NCBI GenBank assembly: GCA_003169845.1
Contig: PNAG01000011.1
Location: forward strand, 279,044-343,043
Source of the DNA: Candidatus Dormiibacterota bacterium
Lineage (GTDB): Bacteria > Chloroflexota > Dormibacteria > Dormibacterales > Dormibacteraceae
Direction: 5' to 3'
DNA: 64,000 bases
The notes beneath the pieces were generated by a model. That model saw only the letters and a list, made by a program, of their open reading frames with translations, had not been told where the DNA came from and searched no databases. Below, piece by piece: positions 51,761 through 59,838 of this stretch. A program made the position numbers and the translations under genes. Each line of letters opens with the position of its first letter. Positions within the stretch are counted from its first letter, which is position 1.

Positions 51761-53013
51761 GCCAGCCTGCTCGGGAGGTCTGCCCACGCGACCTCCACCT
51801 GCTCCCCGCTCTCCATGTTCTTGAGCTGCGCAAATTGGCGCTTCGCGTCCTCAGAAGTGAGCAACACAACCCACTTGGCGCCCAGCTTGTTGGCCCACTT
51901 CATCTTCGCGCGCAAGCTCCTCGGTTCGTAGTCGACGGCGACTGAACGTACTGCACGGCAGCTGCGCGCCACCTCCGCCGCTTCGACGGACAGCTCTCCG
52001 TCCGGCAAGACAACGACATCGGCGGCCGGTTCTGCGAGGACCGCCTCGCCGCCGGCTGCCATCAGGTCTACGACTCGGTCGATGCCTCCGGCGAATCCGA
52101 CGCCCGGAGTCGGCGGCCACCCCTCGGCTTCGGCAAGGCCGTCGTAGCGGCCCCCGGAAGCAAGGGCGTCCTGCTGCCCCGACGCGCCACCCGGATAGAA
52201 CTCGAAGACGGTGCGCGTGTAGTAATCCAGGCCACGCACCAGGTACGGATTGAGCTGATACTCGAGACCCGCTGAGTCCAGCAGGCGCCGAACGGCTGAC
52301 CAGTGCGCGGCGCATTCGTCGCAGAGGTGATCCGTGATCTTCGGTGCTTTTGCCTTGAATGGCTGGTCCTGCTCGACCTTGGAATCGAGCAATCGCAGCG
52401 GATTCCGTTCGAGGCGCAACTGCGAGTCATAGTGCAGTTGTGACTTGAGCGGTCTGTAGTAATCCCTCAACCGCTCGAGATAGGCAGGGCGGCACCTCTC
52501 GTCACCGATGGAGTTCAGCTCGAGGCGCAGATCGCGCAACCCGACCTCGTTGAGCCAGCCATTGGCCAGCTCGATCACTTCAGCGTCGAATCCCGGACTT
52601 GCACCGCCGATGACCTCGACGTTGAACTGAAAGAACTGGCGATACCTGCCCTTCTGCGGCTTGTCGTGGCGGAACATCGGACCGATCAAGTAAAGACGCG
52701 AGGGCTGCGGACCCTGGTTAAGGCCGCCTTCGAAGTAGGCGCGCACGACGCCTGCGGTTGCTTCGGGCCTGAGCGCCAGGTTTTGCGAACCTCGCTTTTC
52801 GAGGCGGTAGAGCTCCTTCGCGACCGCGTCCGTTGCTTCGCCAACGCGTTGAATCAGCTCGAGCTGCTCGATGATCGGCGTCGCGATCTCCAGATAGCCG
52901 AACCTCTTCGCCAAGTCGGCAGCCCCTCGTTCTGCCTGCCGCCACAGTGGAATTGCCGCCGGCAGAATGTCCCGAACCCCGCGGGCGGCCTTGATCGGTT
53001 GGGAGCGAGGCAT
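51757..53013 (-). CDS. hisS: Histidyl-tRNA synthetase
   Basis: Class II synthetase of 418 residues: motif 2 FRHDKPQKGRYRQFFQFNVE, the histidine A box LVRGLDYYTRTVFEF, the B box GGRYDGL and a C-terminal anticodon-binding domain. It starts with ATG at 53013, 10 nt below a TACAAT hexamer. It forms a hisS-aspS operon, as in many Gram-positive bacteria. Confidence 0.97.
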   Translation of the reverse strand: MPRSQPIKAARGVRDILPAAIPLWRQAERGAADLAKRFGYLEIATPIIEQLELIQRVGEATDAVAKELYRLEKRGSQNLALRPEATAGVVRAYFEGGLNQGPQPSRLYLIGPMFRHDKPQKGRYRQFFQFNVEVIGGASPGFDAEVIELANGWLNEVGLRDLRLELNSIGDERCRPAYLERLRDYYRPLKSQLHYDSQLRLERNPLRLLDSKVEQDQPFKAKAPKITDHLCDECAAHWSAVRRLLDSAGLEYQLNPYLVRGLDYYTRTVFEFYPGGASGQQDALASGGRYDGLAEAEGWPPTPGVGFAGGIDRVVDLMAAGGEAVLAEPAADVVVLPDGELSVEAAEVARSCRAVRSVAVDYEPRSLRAKMKWANKLGAKWVVLLTSEDAKRQFAQLKNMESGEQVEVAWADLPSRLA

Positions 53014-53017
53014 AAGA

Positions 53018-53047
53018 GTGACGATTGTAAGAACCTACGGTTAAGAT
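53018..53047. promoter_or_regulatory. Overlapping divergent promoters of hisS and the 53057 gene
   Basis: For the plus-strand gene: GTGACG (53018-53023), 18 bp, TAAGAT (53042-53047), then 9 nt to GTG 53057. For hisS on the minus strand: TACAAT (53024-53029), 10 nt before ATG 53013. The elements overlap in a 43-bp intergenic region, so the two promoters probably compete. Confidence 0.5.
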
Positions 53048-53056
53048 CAGTCGCCG

Positions 53057-53392
53057 GTGACCACTCCCCTCGTCCAGATTGTCGCGATGGTGCTTGCCGT
53101 GTTGGCGCTGATCATGGGCGCCTATTTGCTCATCATCGGCAAGCGGCCGTGGCGTGGTGGCGAGGACAGCAAGGTGGCTCCACGCGTCAGGCTGCTGGGC
53201 CTCAGCTACATCCTCGTCTTCGGCGCGGCGATGGTCCAGATCATCAGCCAGCCACAGGGAGTGGAGGCAGAGGCGCTCGGCGGATTTATGGTGCTGGGCG
53301 GCGTGATCGTGATCGTCGTCGTGCTGCTCGAGGCCCGGGCCTCACGCCTCGCTGGGCACGAGGATCGGCTGGACAGCAGGCTGAAAGGCTAA
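53057..53392 (+). CDS. Membrane protein, unknown
   Basis: A 111-residue protein with three hydrophobic helices (IVAMVLAVLALIMGAYLLII, LLGLSYILVFGAAMVQII and GGFMVLGGVIVIVVVLLE). No family is recognised. GTG 53057 is preferred because of its leaderless-type promoter. A CCCCTCCC hairpin follows before the convergent kinase gene. Confidence 0.65.
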   Translation: MTTPLVQIVAMVLAVLALIMGAYLLIIGKRPWRGGEDSKVAPRVRLLGLSYILVFGAAMVQIISQPQGVEAEALGGFMVLGGVIVIVVVLLEARASRLAGHEDRLDSRLKG

Positions 53393-53404
53393 GGCAGAAT
53401 TGCG

Positions 53405-53427
53405 TCCCCTCCCCCGTCAGGGTGGGG
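53405..53427 (+). terminator. Hairpin between convergent genes
   Basis: CCCCTCCC pairs with GGGTGGGG with one mismatch around a six-base loop, between the 53057 gene and the convergent kinase gene. It may act in both directions. No T-tract. Confidence 0.4.
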
Positions 53428-53437
53428 GCCGTTCGAA

Positions 53438-55048
53438 TTACAGCCCCGCTCGCTCTCTGGTTGTCCTGTACCCCGCGGCTGCTTTGAATGCTTCGACCAG
53501 GTCGTCCAGGCGGACCGGCTTGCTCATGTAGTCGTCGAACCCCGCCTTCATGCAGCGCTCCTCGTCGCCCGGGCCGGCCATCGCGGTCAGCGCGATCAGC
53601 CGGGGACGGCTTCCCCGCGGCCAGCGCCTGCAGATCGCCTCGGCCGCCGCAAGGCCGTCCATCTCCGGCATCAGCACGTCCATGAGCAGCGCGTCGTAGG
53701 GCTCCTGGGCCACCGCGGCCACAGCCTCGCGGCCATTCGAGACCACGTCCGCTTGATGCCCGAGCTTGACGACCAGACGCTTCAAGAGGTTCTGGTTCAG
53801 GGCGTTGTCGTCGGCGATGAGGACGTGCAGCGCTCCCGGAACCATCTCGACCTGTGGTTTCGGCGCCGCGGCCGCATGAACCCCCACCTGGACCATGACG
53901 TCGTGCAGGGTGCGAGCCGCCACAGGTTTCGTGAGGGTGGCCTGGATCACGCCGCTGTCAGCAGCCTCCGCAACTTCCGGACCGGGGGCCGCTACCGCGA
54001 TGAGCACGATCGGGAGCTGGTCGGCGCGTTTCAGCGCGCGCAGCAAGGTCGAGAGCCCGAGCCCGTCGAGGACGGGGGGACGGTGCTCGACGACCGCGAT
54101 GTCAAATGGGCGTCCCGCCTTTACGACCTCCAATGCCTCGGCGGGCGTGGCTGCTGTTGCCGTCGCACCCCACTGCTCCGACTGGAGGGCCAGCACGCGC
54201 CGCTCGGTCGGGTCGGCGGTCACGACCAGGACCCGCATCGCCTCGAGCGTGAGCTGCGAGGTGGTCACCGTCGCCGGCAGGACTTCGGCCAGGATCGTGA
54301 ACTGGAACGAAGTACCGGCGTCAGGCCCGGCCTCCACGCCGCCCTGCTCCACGCGCAGCTCGCCGTCCATCATCTCGACCAGGCGCTTGGTCGTCGCGAG
54401 GTTCAGGACCGCGAGCCGGTCACCTGGCTCGGGACGGTCGCGAGCGTTGGAGACGCCGTCGAGCCCGCCGCGCAGGATCCGGGCCGGGATTCCGCGGCCC
54501 GTGTCGCGAACGATGAAGCTCAGCGCCACCAGCCCACCTCTGTCCTCGAAGCCCAGCTCAACGCCCACGCCGCCCCGGAAGGTCCGCTCGATCCCTCCGT
54601 GGAGCAGCGACAGCAAGATCTGCTCCAGCCGGCGAGAGTCGCCGACGATGACGCTCGGCACATCCGGCGCCGCCTGGAAGGACAGGTCGAGACCTTTTGC
54701 CCCCGCAGCGTCAGCGACGAGCCCGATGCAGCTCTCGACGCTGGCGCGCACGTCGAATGGATGCAGGGCAAGCTCGAACGCGCCGCTCTGGATGGTCGCC
54801 GCGTCGAGGACGTCGTCGACCAACCTGGCGATCTGCTCGGCGCCGATCTCGACGATCGAGGCAAGCTCGCGCTCTTCGCTCGAGGTGGCGCCGGTGGAGA
54901 GCAGGCCCGCGGCCCCGACCACGGCATTGAGCTGGTTGCGCACCTGATGACCGAAGTCCGCAAGCAGCTCGGCATCGAGCACGCCGGGCTGCGGAACACC
55001 GTTGGCGTGCGCGCCCTCTCCCATCGCCTTCGCCTCCTGCTCGCTCAT
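53438..55048 (-). CDS. Hybrid histidine kinase with pseudo-receiver and receiver domains
   Basis: A 536-residue cytoplasmic protein with no membrane helix. HisKA-like H box is FGHQVRNQLNAVVG (His near residue 33), then a GHKL ATPase with DTGRGIP. Two receiver domains follow: the first (MRVLVVTADPTERR) has VVEHRPP where the phosphorylated Asp should be, so it is a pseudo-receiver; the second (LHVLIADDNALNQNLL) has Asp in LLMDVLMPEMDG and a conserved KP. The ATG at 55048 overlaps the tadA stop by one base (TGATG), so it is probably linked to pilus control. Confidence 0.88.
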   Translation of the reverse strand: MSEQEAKAMGEGAHANGVPQPGVLDAELLADFGHQVRNQLNAVVGAAGLLSTGATSSEERELASIVEIGAEQIARLVDDVLDAATIQSGAFELALHPFDVRASVESCIGLVADAAGAKGLDLSFQAAPDVPSVIVGDSRRLEQILLSLLHGGIERTFRGGVGVELGFEDRGGLVALSFIVRDTGRGIPARILRGGLDGVSNARDRPEPGDRLAVLNLATTKRLVEMMDGELRVEQGGVEAGPDAGTSFQFTILAEVLPATVTTSQLTLEAMRVLVVTADPTERRVLALQSEQWGATATAATPAEALEVVKAGRPFDIAVVEHRPPVLDGLGLSTLLRALKRADQLPIVLIAVAAPGPEVAEAADSGVIQATLTKPVAARTLHDVMVQVGVHAAAAPKPQVEMVPGALHVLIADDNALNQNLLKRLVVKLGHQADVVSNGREAVAAVAQEPYDALLMDVLMPEMDGLAAAEAICRRWPRGSRPRLIALTAMAGPGDEERCMKAGFDDYMSKPVRLDDLVEAFKAAAGYRTTRERAGL

Positions 55049-56544
55049 CAGTACAGCTGCTCGGCCGCGGGCTGAGTGGTGGGCGTGAACATCGAGTCCG
55101 GCAGCTGAACCCCGTTGGAGACGAAATGCTGCTGAAAGATCGACTTTGTCCCGGTCGCCGTGTGATAGCCGACTGCCCGTCCGTCCGGGGTCATCCCGAT
55201 CTGGTGGAAGACGAAAATCTCCTGCAGGGCTATCTCGCCTTCGATCAATCCCATCACTTCCGCGATGCTCACCACCTTGCGAGCGCCACCGCGCAGCCGT
55301 TCAGTCTGCACGATGACGTTGACGGCGGATGTGATCTGGCTGCGGATGGCGCGGGACGGAAGCTCGGTGCCGGCCAGCAGGACCAGCGTTTCGAGCCGGC
55401 CGAGGCCGTCGCGTGGGTTGTTGGCGTGCAGGGTGCTCATCGATCCGTCATGTCCGGTGTTCATCGCCTGGAGCATGTCGAGCGCCTCGGGTCCGCGGCA
55501 CTCTCCCACGATGATCCGGTCGGGGCGCATGCGCAGCGAGTTGCGCACGAGGTCGCGGATCGAGATCGCGCCGCGACCCTCCACGTTTTGCGGCTTGGAC
55601 TCGAGACTGATCACGTGAACCTGGCGCAGCCTGAGCTCAGCCGCGTCCTCGCACGTGACGATGCGTTCGGTCGCGGGGATGAAGCCCGAGAGGACGTTGA
55701 GCAGTGACGTCTTGCCGGACCCGGTTCCACCCGACACGATCACGTTGAGCCTGGTTCTGACCGCGGCGTCGAGGTATTCCATCATCGCCTCGGTCGCCCC
55801 GCCGGTCGTGATGATCTTTTCGGGCGAGAGCACCTCGCGCCCGAACTTTCGGATCGTGAGGCAGGGGCCGTAGATCGCGACCGGAGGAATCACGACGTTG
55901 ACGCGCGATCCGTCCTTGAGCCTTGCATCACACATCGGTTCCGACTCGTCGACGCGGCGGCCGATGGTGGATACGATGCGGTCGATCACCCGTCGCAAGC
56001 TGTCCTCGTCCTCGAAGGCGAGACTGGTGAGCTCGATCCGCCCGCGACGCTCCACGAAGATCTGCTCGGGCCGGTTGACCATGATCTCACTGATCTCAGG
56101 GTCCCGCAGCAGAGCTTCGAGCGGACCGAGGCCGATGACTTCGTCGAAGAGGATCTCGACCAGGCGCTCCTTGTCGATCGCGGTGATCAGCGCGGCCGGC
56201 GGCTTGGACCGGAAGTGGTCCTCTGTGAGCTGCATGAGCAGGCGGCGGATGCCGGCGCGGTTGTTGATGTCGATGGCGGCGGCGTGCCGGCTCAGCAGCT
56301 GAGCGTGAATCTCGCCCTTTGCCGCCGCAAGAGCCGGGCTCAGGAGAGCCGACGGTTCGGCGACTGGGAGCGGCGCTGTGATCGGTACCGGAGGCGCGGC
56401 ACCGTCGCGCGGCACCAGGCGCCGCTCGGCAGGAGCAAGGATCACTGCGCCGTCGCCGGTCGAGACCTGGGCCGCGCCAGGCGGCGGCGACACCGCTGTG
56501 GGGGCCTGCTGGTAGCGGCGGTCGAACCTCTCCGAGAGCTTCAT
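55048..56544 (-). CDS. tadA: Tad pilus assembly ATPase TadA (CpaF)
   Basis: The secretion ATPase that powers extension and retraction of Flp pili. The 498-residue protein has an N-terminal Pro/Ala-rich region (1-65), an N-domain, Walker A GGTGSGKTS at 272-280, an Asp box ERIVTCEDAAELRL and Walker B RPDRIIVGECRGPEALD, the CpaF layout. It is on the minus strand while the rest of the tad genes are on the plus strand. The ATG overlaps the HEAT gene stop as ATGA. Confidence 0.95.
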   Translation of the reverse strand: MKLSERFDRRYQQAPTAVSPPPGAAQVSTGDGAVILAPAERRLVPRDGAAPPVPITAPLPVAEPSALLSPALAAAKGEIHAQLLSRHAAAIDINNRAGIRRLLMQLTEDHFRSKPPAALITAIDKERLVEILFDEVIGLGPLEALLRDPEISEIMVNRPEQIFVERRGRIELTSLAFEDEDSLRRVIDRIVSTIGRRVDESEPMCDARLKDGSRVNVVIPPVAIYGPCLTIRKFGREVLSPEKIITTGGATEAMMEYLDAAVRTRLNVIVSGGTGSGKTSLLNVLSGFIPATERIVTCEDAAELRLRQVHVISLESKPQNVEGRGAISIRDLVRNSLRMRPDRIIVGECRGPEALDMLQAMNTGHDGSMSTLHANNPRDGLGRLETLVLLAGTELPSRAIRSQITSAVNVIVQTERLRGGARKVVSIAEVMGLIEGEIALQEIFVFHQIGMTPDGRAVGYHTATGTKSIFQQHFVSNGVQLPDSMFTPTTQPAAEQLY

Positions 56545-57434
56545 TCCGGGCGCGGTTCCGCGACCGAGTGGTGCAACCGGTTCTGAGCCTGCAGCGCGGC
56601 TTTCTTGACCTCGGCGTCCGGCTCTCTTTCGACGAGCGTGCGCAGGCCATCAGACGCAGCCAGGTCCCCGATCATGCCGAGCGACTTACATGCGGCGATG
56701 CGGACAGCCTTGGGCCAGCGCCGGTCGTGGGCGATGCCTAGAAGCGGCGGCACCCGAAGAGCGTCGCGCCTCAGCCCGCACGCGAGCACGGTGACGACCG
56801 CGGCCTTCTCGCTCGCGGGCTGGCGCATCAAGGCTTCGATGTCGAGGTCGGACGCAGCCATCGCGAGAGCGATCGCAAGCCGGTGAGTCGGGATCCGGTC
56901 CGCCGAGGCCATGAGAGCCTCGACCGCACGCCTCCCACCAAGAAGCCCCAGGGCGCGGATTGCCGACTCGTGCACCTGCGGGTTGGCGTCCTGGACCAAG
57001 TCTTCGATCCACGATACGGCCTCGGTGAGGCGGAGGGCCCCGCACAGGCGCGCGGCCGACGCCCTGGTCAGCGGGTTCGGGCTGACCAGCGAGTTGAGGA
57101 GCTCGTCGCTGAGACCCGTGCGCCGGAACGGCTCGGTGATACGCCACTGGCCGGTCAGCCCGGGTCCCGCCTGGGCGAGAGCGGCCACGATCACGGAACC
57201 CACCCTGTACGGCTCGCCAAGCAGCTCGCTCGAGGTCACGTTTAGTGCGACATGCGGCTCGCCGGCCAGGGCGGCGTTAAGGACCCGCTCAACCTGGGCC
57301 GCCAGGCGAGATCGCGGAGCACGGGAACCAGCCCCCGACCGCTTGGTCGGGCGCTGTAGATCGATCTCGGCGGGAGGCCTCGTGTTCAAAGTAGTAGTGG
57401 GATGAGCGGTCGATCCCGGGGGCGGTTGGTACAT
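56541..57434 (-). CDS. HEAT-repeat protein in the tad locus
   Basis: A 297-residue soluble protein. A basic linker (about 25-50) is followed by helical HEAT-like repeats, for example QDANPQVHESAIRALGLLG and RWPKAVRIAACKSLGMIGD, with VEREPDAEVKKAALQAQNRL near the C-terminus. No enzyme motif is present. It is coupled to tadA and diverges from tadZ, so I infer a scaffold or regulator for the pilus ATPase. The start is ATG at 57434, 10 bp from the tadZ start. Confidence 0.75.
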   Translation of the reverse strand: MYQPPPGSTAHPTTTLNTRPPAEIDLQRPTKRSGAGSRAPRSRLAAQVERVLNAALAGEPHVALNVTSSELLGEPYRVGSVIVAALAQAGPGLTGQWRITEPFRRTGLSDELLNSLVSPNPLTRASAARLCGALRLTEAVSWIEDLVQDANPQVHESAIRALGLLGGRRAVEALMASADRIPTHRLAIALAMAASDLDIEALMRQPASEKAAVVTVLACGLRRDALRVPPLLGIAHDRRWPKAVRIAACKSLGMIGDLAASDGLRTLVEREPDAEVKKAALQAQNRLHHSVAEPRPE

Positions 57435-57435
57435 T
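57430..57435 (+). promoter_or_regulatory. Putative extended -10 element of tadZ
   Basis: TGGTACATT contains a TACATT hexamer (57430-57435) with an upstream TG (extended -10), 9 nt before TTG 57445. It overlaps the first codon of the divergent HEAT gene. Confidence 0.4.
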
Positions 57436-57444
57436 ATCGGCGAA

Positions 57445-58740
57445 TTGACCGCCCCTGAGGTTCACGAAGCCTATCGGGGCCGGGAGGAAGAGCCACACCA
57501 GGTGGGTGCCAGCAGCGAGCCCGCCGCCGACCAGACACCGTCCGCCCTGCGGATGAGGACGCGGATCCTCGAGATGTCGACCGTGTTCGCCGAGCTGGGC
57601 GACGGGCCGCTCCGGGCTGTCGCTCGGCGCATGCGCGCCATCGGGCTGACCGCCCGGGACACTCTGCGCCTGAAAGCCCAGGGCGGTGACGTGGTCCTCT
57701 TCCTGGCGTCAGGCCAGGTCGAGGAATCGATCACAGACGGCACGGGCAAGGTCCTCTTGACCCGGCGCCCGGCGCCCGGCGACCTGGTCATCCTCCCCGC
57801 CCCCCGGACCAAGGACCGGTACCAGACGGCCATTTACGGGCTGACCGACGCGGTTCTGCTGACGCTGGACCGGGACGGGCTGCTCGAAGGCCTGGGACCC
57901 GAGGTCGAAAAGGTGGCGCTCGCGCTCGACCGGCTGTGGGAGCAGGAGCTGTCGGCCGTCAACGCCGCCGAGATCCAGCGGTCTTCGCGTACTGCGGCGC
58001 CCATCATCGCGTTTTTCTCGGCCAAAGGAGGTTCTGGCGCCACCACCCTGGCCATCAACACCACGGCGGTGCTAGCCCGGAAGTTTCCGCGACAGGTCCT
58101 CCTCGTCGACCTTTCCGCCCCGTTCGGTCATGCGGCCCTGTTTGCCGACCTCATCGCGACAGGCTCGATCGCCAGCGCCTCGAAGGCTGCCGCGGTGGAC
58201 TTCGAGACCGTCCTCCGCGGCAACATCGTGAATCACCGATCGGGGATGGGCGTGCTCCCGGGGACCCTGCGTCCGGAGGAGGTCGACCTGATGACCGGCG
58301 ACCTGACCGGCAGGGTGCTCGACGTGGTCGTCAGCTGGCAGAAGCTGATCCTCGTCGACCTGGGAACCTCACTCGGCGAAGCTGCGCTGGCCGTGCTCGA
58401 ACGCTCGGAGTGCGTCGTCATCGTGATCCCGCCCGAGATCGCGGCCATGACCGACGCGCGGCGCTCGCTGGCCGTTTTTCGCGACATCCTCAACGTGGCC
58501 GACAACCGCATCGAGCTGGTGCTGAACCAACGGGTTCCGCATCCGCCCCTCGACCGCGCCGCGGTGGAATCGATCCTGGGCCGCAAGCTGTCGGTGACGG
58601 TCGGTTTCGACGATTCCCGCCCGGAGGATGCGGCCCTGGCGGGCGGGCTGGTCCTGCTGCGCGACCCCAACTCTCTGGTCTCCCGCGGGGCGACAGACCT
58701 GGCCCGCGTGATACTCGCGAACCTGAAGCTGGATGGCTAG
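57445..58740 (+). CDS. tadZ: TadZ/CpaE-type ATPase with N-terminal cNMP-binding-like domain
   Basis: TadZ localises the Tad machine at the cell pole. The 431-residue protein has a ParA/MinD-like ATPase from about 185, with deviant Walker A KGGSGATT at 194-201, LLVDLSAPFGHAAL and LILVDLGTSLGE. Instead of the usual receiver-like N-terminus it has a segment (about 35-170: MRTRILEMSTVFAELGDGPL, VVLFLASGQVEESITD, RRPAPGDLVILP) that resembles a cyclic-nucleotide-binding (CRP-type) beta roll. Ligand binding is unproven. TTG at 57445 gives the full frame; other starts are possible. Confidence 0.85.
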   Translation: MTAPEVHEAYRGREEEPHQVGASSEPAADQTPSALRMRTRILEMSTVFAELGDGPLRAVARRMRAIGLTARDTLRLKAQGGDVVLFLASGQVEESITDGTGKVLLTRRPAPGDLVILPAPRTKDRYQTAIYGLTDAVLLTLDRDGLLEGLGPEVEKVALALDRLWEQELSAVNAAEIQRSSRTAAPIIAFFSAKGGSGATTLAINTTAVLARKFPRQVLLVDLSAPFGHAALFADLIATGSIASASKAAAVDFETVLRGNIVNHRSGMGVLPGTLRPEEVDLMTGDLTGRVLDVVVSWQKLILVDLGTSLGEAALAVLERSECVVIVIPPEIAAMTDARRSLAVFRDILNVADNRIELVLNQRVPHPPLDRAAVESILGRKLSVTVGFDDSRPEDAALAGGLVLLRDPNSLVSRGATDLARVILANLKLDG

Positions 58741-59230
58741 AGCGAAACATCACCGAACCGGGCAGGCAATGGTCGAGTTCGCGATCACGCTGCCGATCCT
58801 CATCCTTCTCGTCGCCGGGGTGCTGGAGCTGGGACGCGGTTATGTCTTCGCCATTGCGACGTCCGACGCGGCGCGCGACGCCGCTCGCTACGCGGCCGGC
58901 AAGACCTCCACGACCAACGGACCAGGCCTGACCAACATTTGCAACCTGGTCAAGGCTGACCTGGCGGCTATCACCTCAACAGTGAGCTGCCCCCCGACGC
59001 AGGTCAACCACGCGCCGCCCTTCGTCGTGACCACGGATTACACGGCGCCAGTGGCGGGTCAGGCGGTCGTCGCGGTCTACTGCGGCACCAGCTTGAACTG
59101 CACCGGCTCCGTGACCACCTATTACGGCTCCGAGGTTGACGTCTATGTGTACTACGGGTTCAGCGACCTCAACCTCCTGGGAGGCGGGATCACGATCTCG
59201 GGATCGAGCCGCGCCACGACGTCCTGGTGA
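58733..59230 (+). CDS. tadE: TadE-like pseudopilin
   Basis: A 165-residue protein with the TadE N-terminus GQAMVEFAITLPILILLV (hydrophobic helix with conserved Glu) and a secreted C-terminal part rich in Thr, Val and Tyr with several Cys. TadE proteins are processed like prepilins and needed for Tad function. The ATG overlaps the tadZ end by 8 bp. Confidence 0.9.
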   Translation: MARAKHHRTGQAMVEFAITLPILILLVAGVLELGRGYVFAIATSDAARDAARYAAGKTSTTNGPGLTNICNLVKADLAAITSTVSCPPTQVNHAPPFVVTTDYTAPVAGQAVVAVYCGTSLNCTGSVTTYYGSEVDVYVYYGFSDLNLLGGGITISGSSRATTSW

Positions 59231-59838
59231 AATACCGCTCGCGAGCCCAGGCGATGGTGGAGTTCGCGCTCGTGGCGCCGGTTGTGCTGCTGATCATCGG
59301 CGCGACGGTCGACATGGGACGAGGCATGCTCATGTACACGCTTTTGCAGGGTGCTTCTCGCGACATGGCCCGGCAGGCAGCCCTCGGCTACTACAGCGGA
59401 TCCAACACTCTGCCTCCGGACTGCACAGCCCTCACGACGCCATGCTCGCTGAGCTCCCTTGTCAACGGCGCCCACCTCCTCGACTCGCTTGGCGCCACCG
59501 TCGTGTACAGCGACTCGGGTTCGATCTCAGCAGCGCCGCCGGCATACGGGACCTATTCCGGGGGCACCACCACGCAGCCGGGGACCATAACCCTGACGGG
59601 CACCAACCCGAACACCGTCTACGTATTCATCTATGAGCTGGATTCGACCGGCGGCCCGAACCCACGTTGGAGCTGCCCGTCGTGCGCGGCGGCCAACGGT
59701 GCGGCGGCGCGCACCGGCGGCCACCAGCTCGCGGTGGTCGACCTGAGGCTCAGATGGCAGCCGGTGATGGCGAAGTTCCTGGGCATCCCGACCGTGATCA
59801 CTTTCGACTCTCAAACCGTGATCCGGATGGAGTTCTAG
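59227..59838 (+). CDS. Second TadE/TadF-like pseudopilin
   Basis: A 203-residue protein with the same N-terminal pattern (AQAMVEFALVAPVVLLIIG followed by DMGRG) and a longer external domain containing paired cysteines. It starts with GTG at 59227, overlapping the tadE stop as GTGA. It may be the TadF equivalent. Confidence 0.88.
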   Translation: MKYRSRAQAMVEFALVAPVVLLIIGATVDMGRGMLMYTLLQGASRDMARQAALGYYSGSNTLPPDCTALTTPCSLSSLVNGAHLLDSLGATVVYSDSGSISAAPPAYGTYSGGTTTQPGTITLTGTNPNTVYVFIYELDSTGGPNPRWSCPSCAAANGAAARTGGHQLAVVDLRLRWQPVMAKFLGIPTVITFDSQTVIRMEF

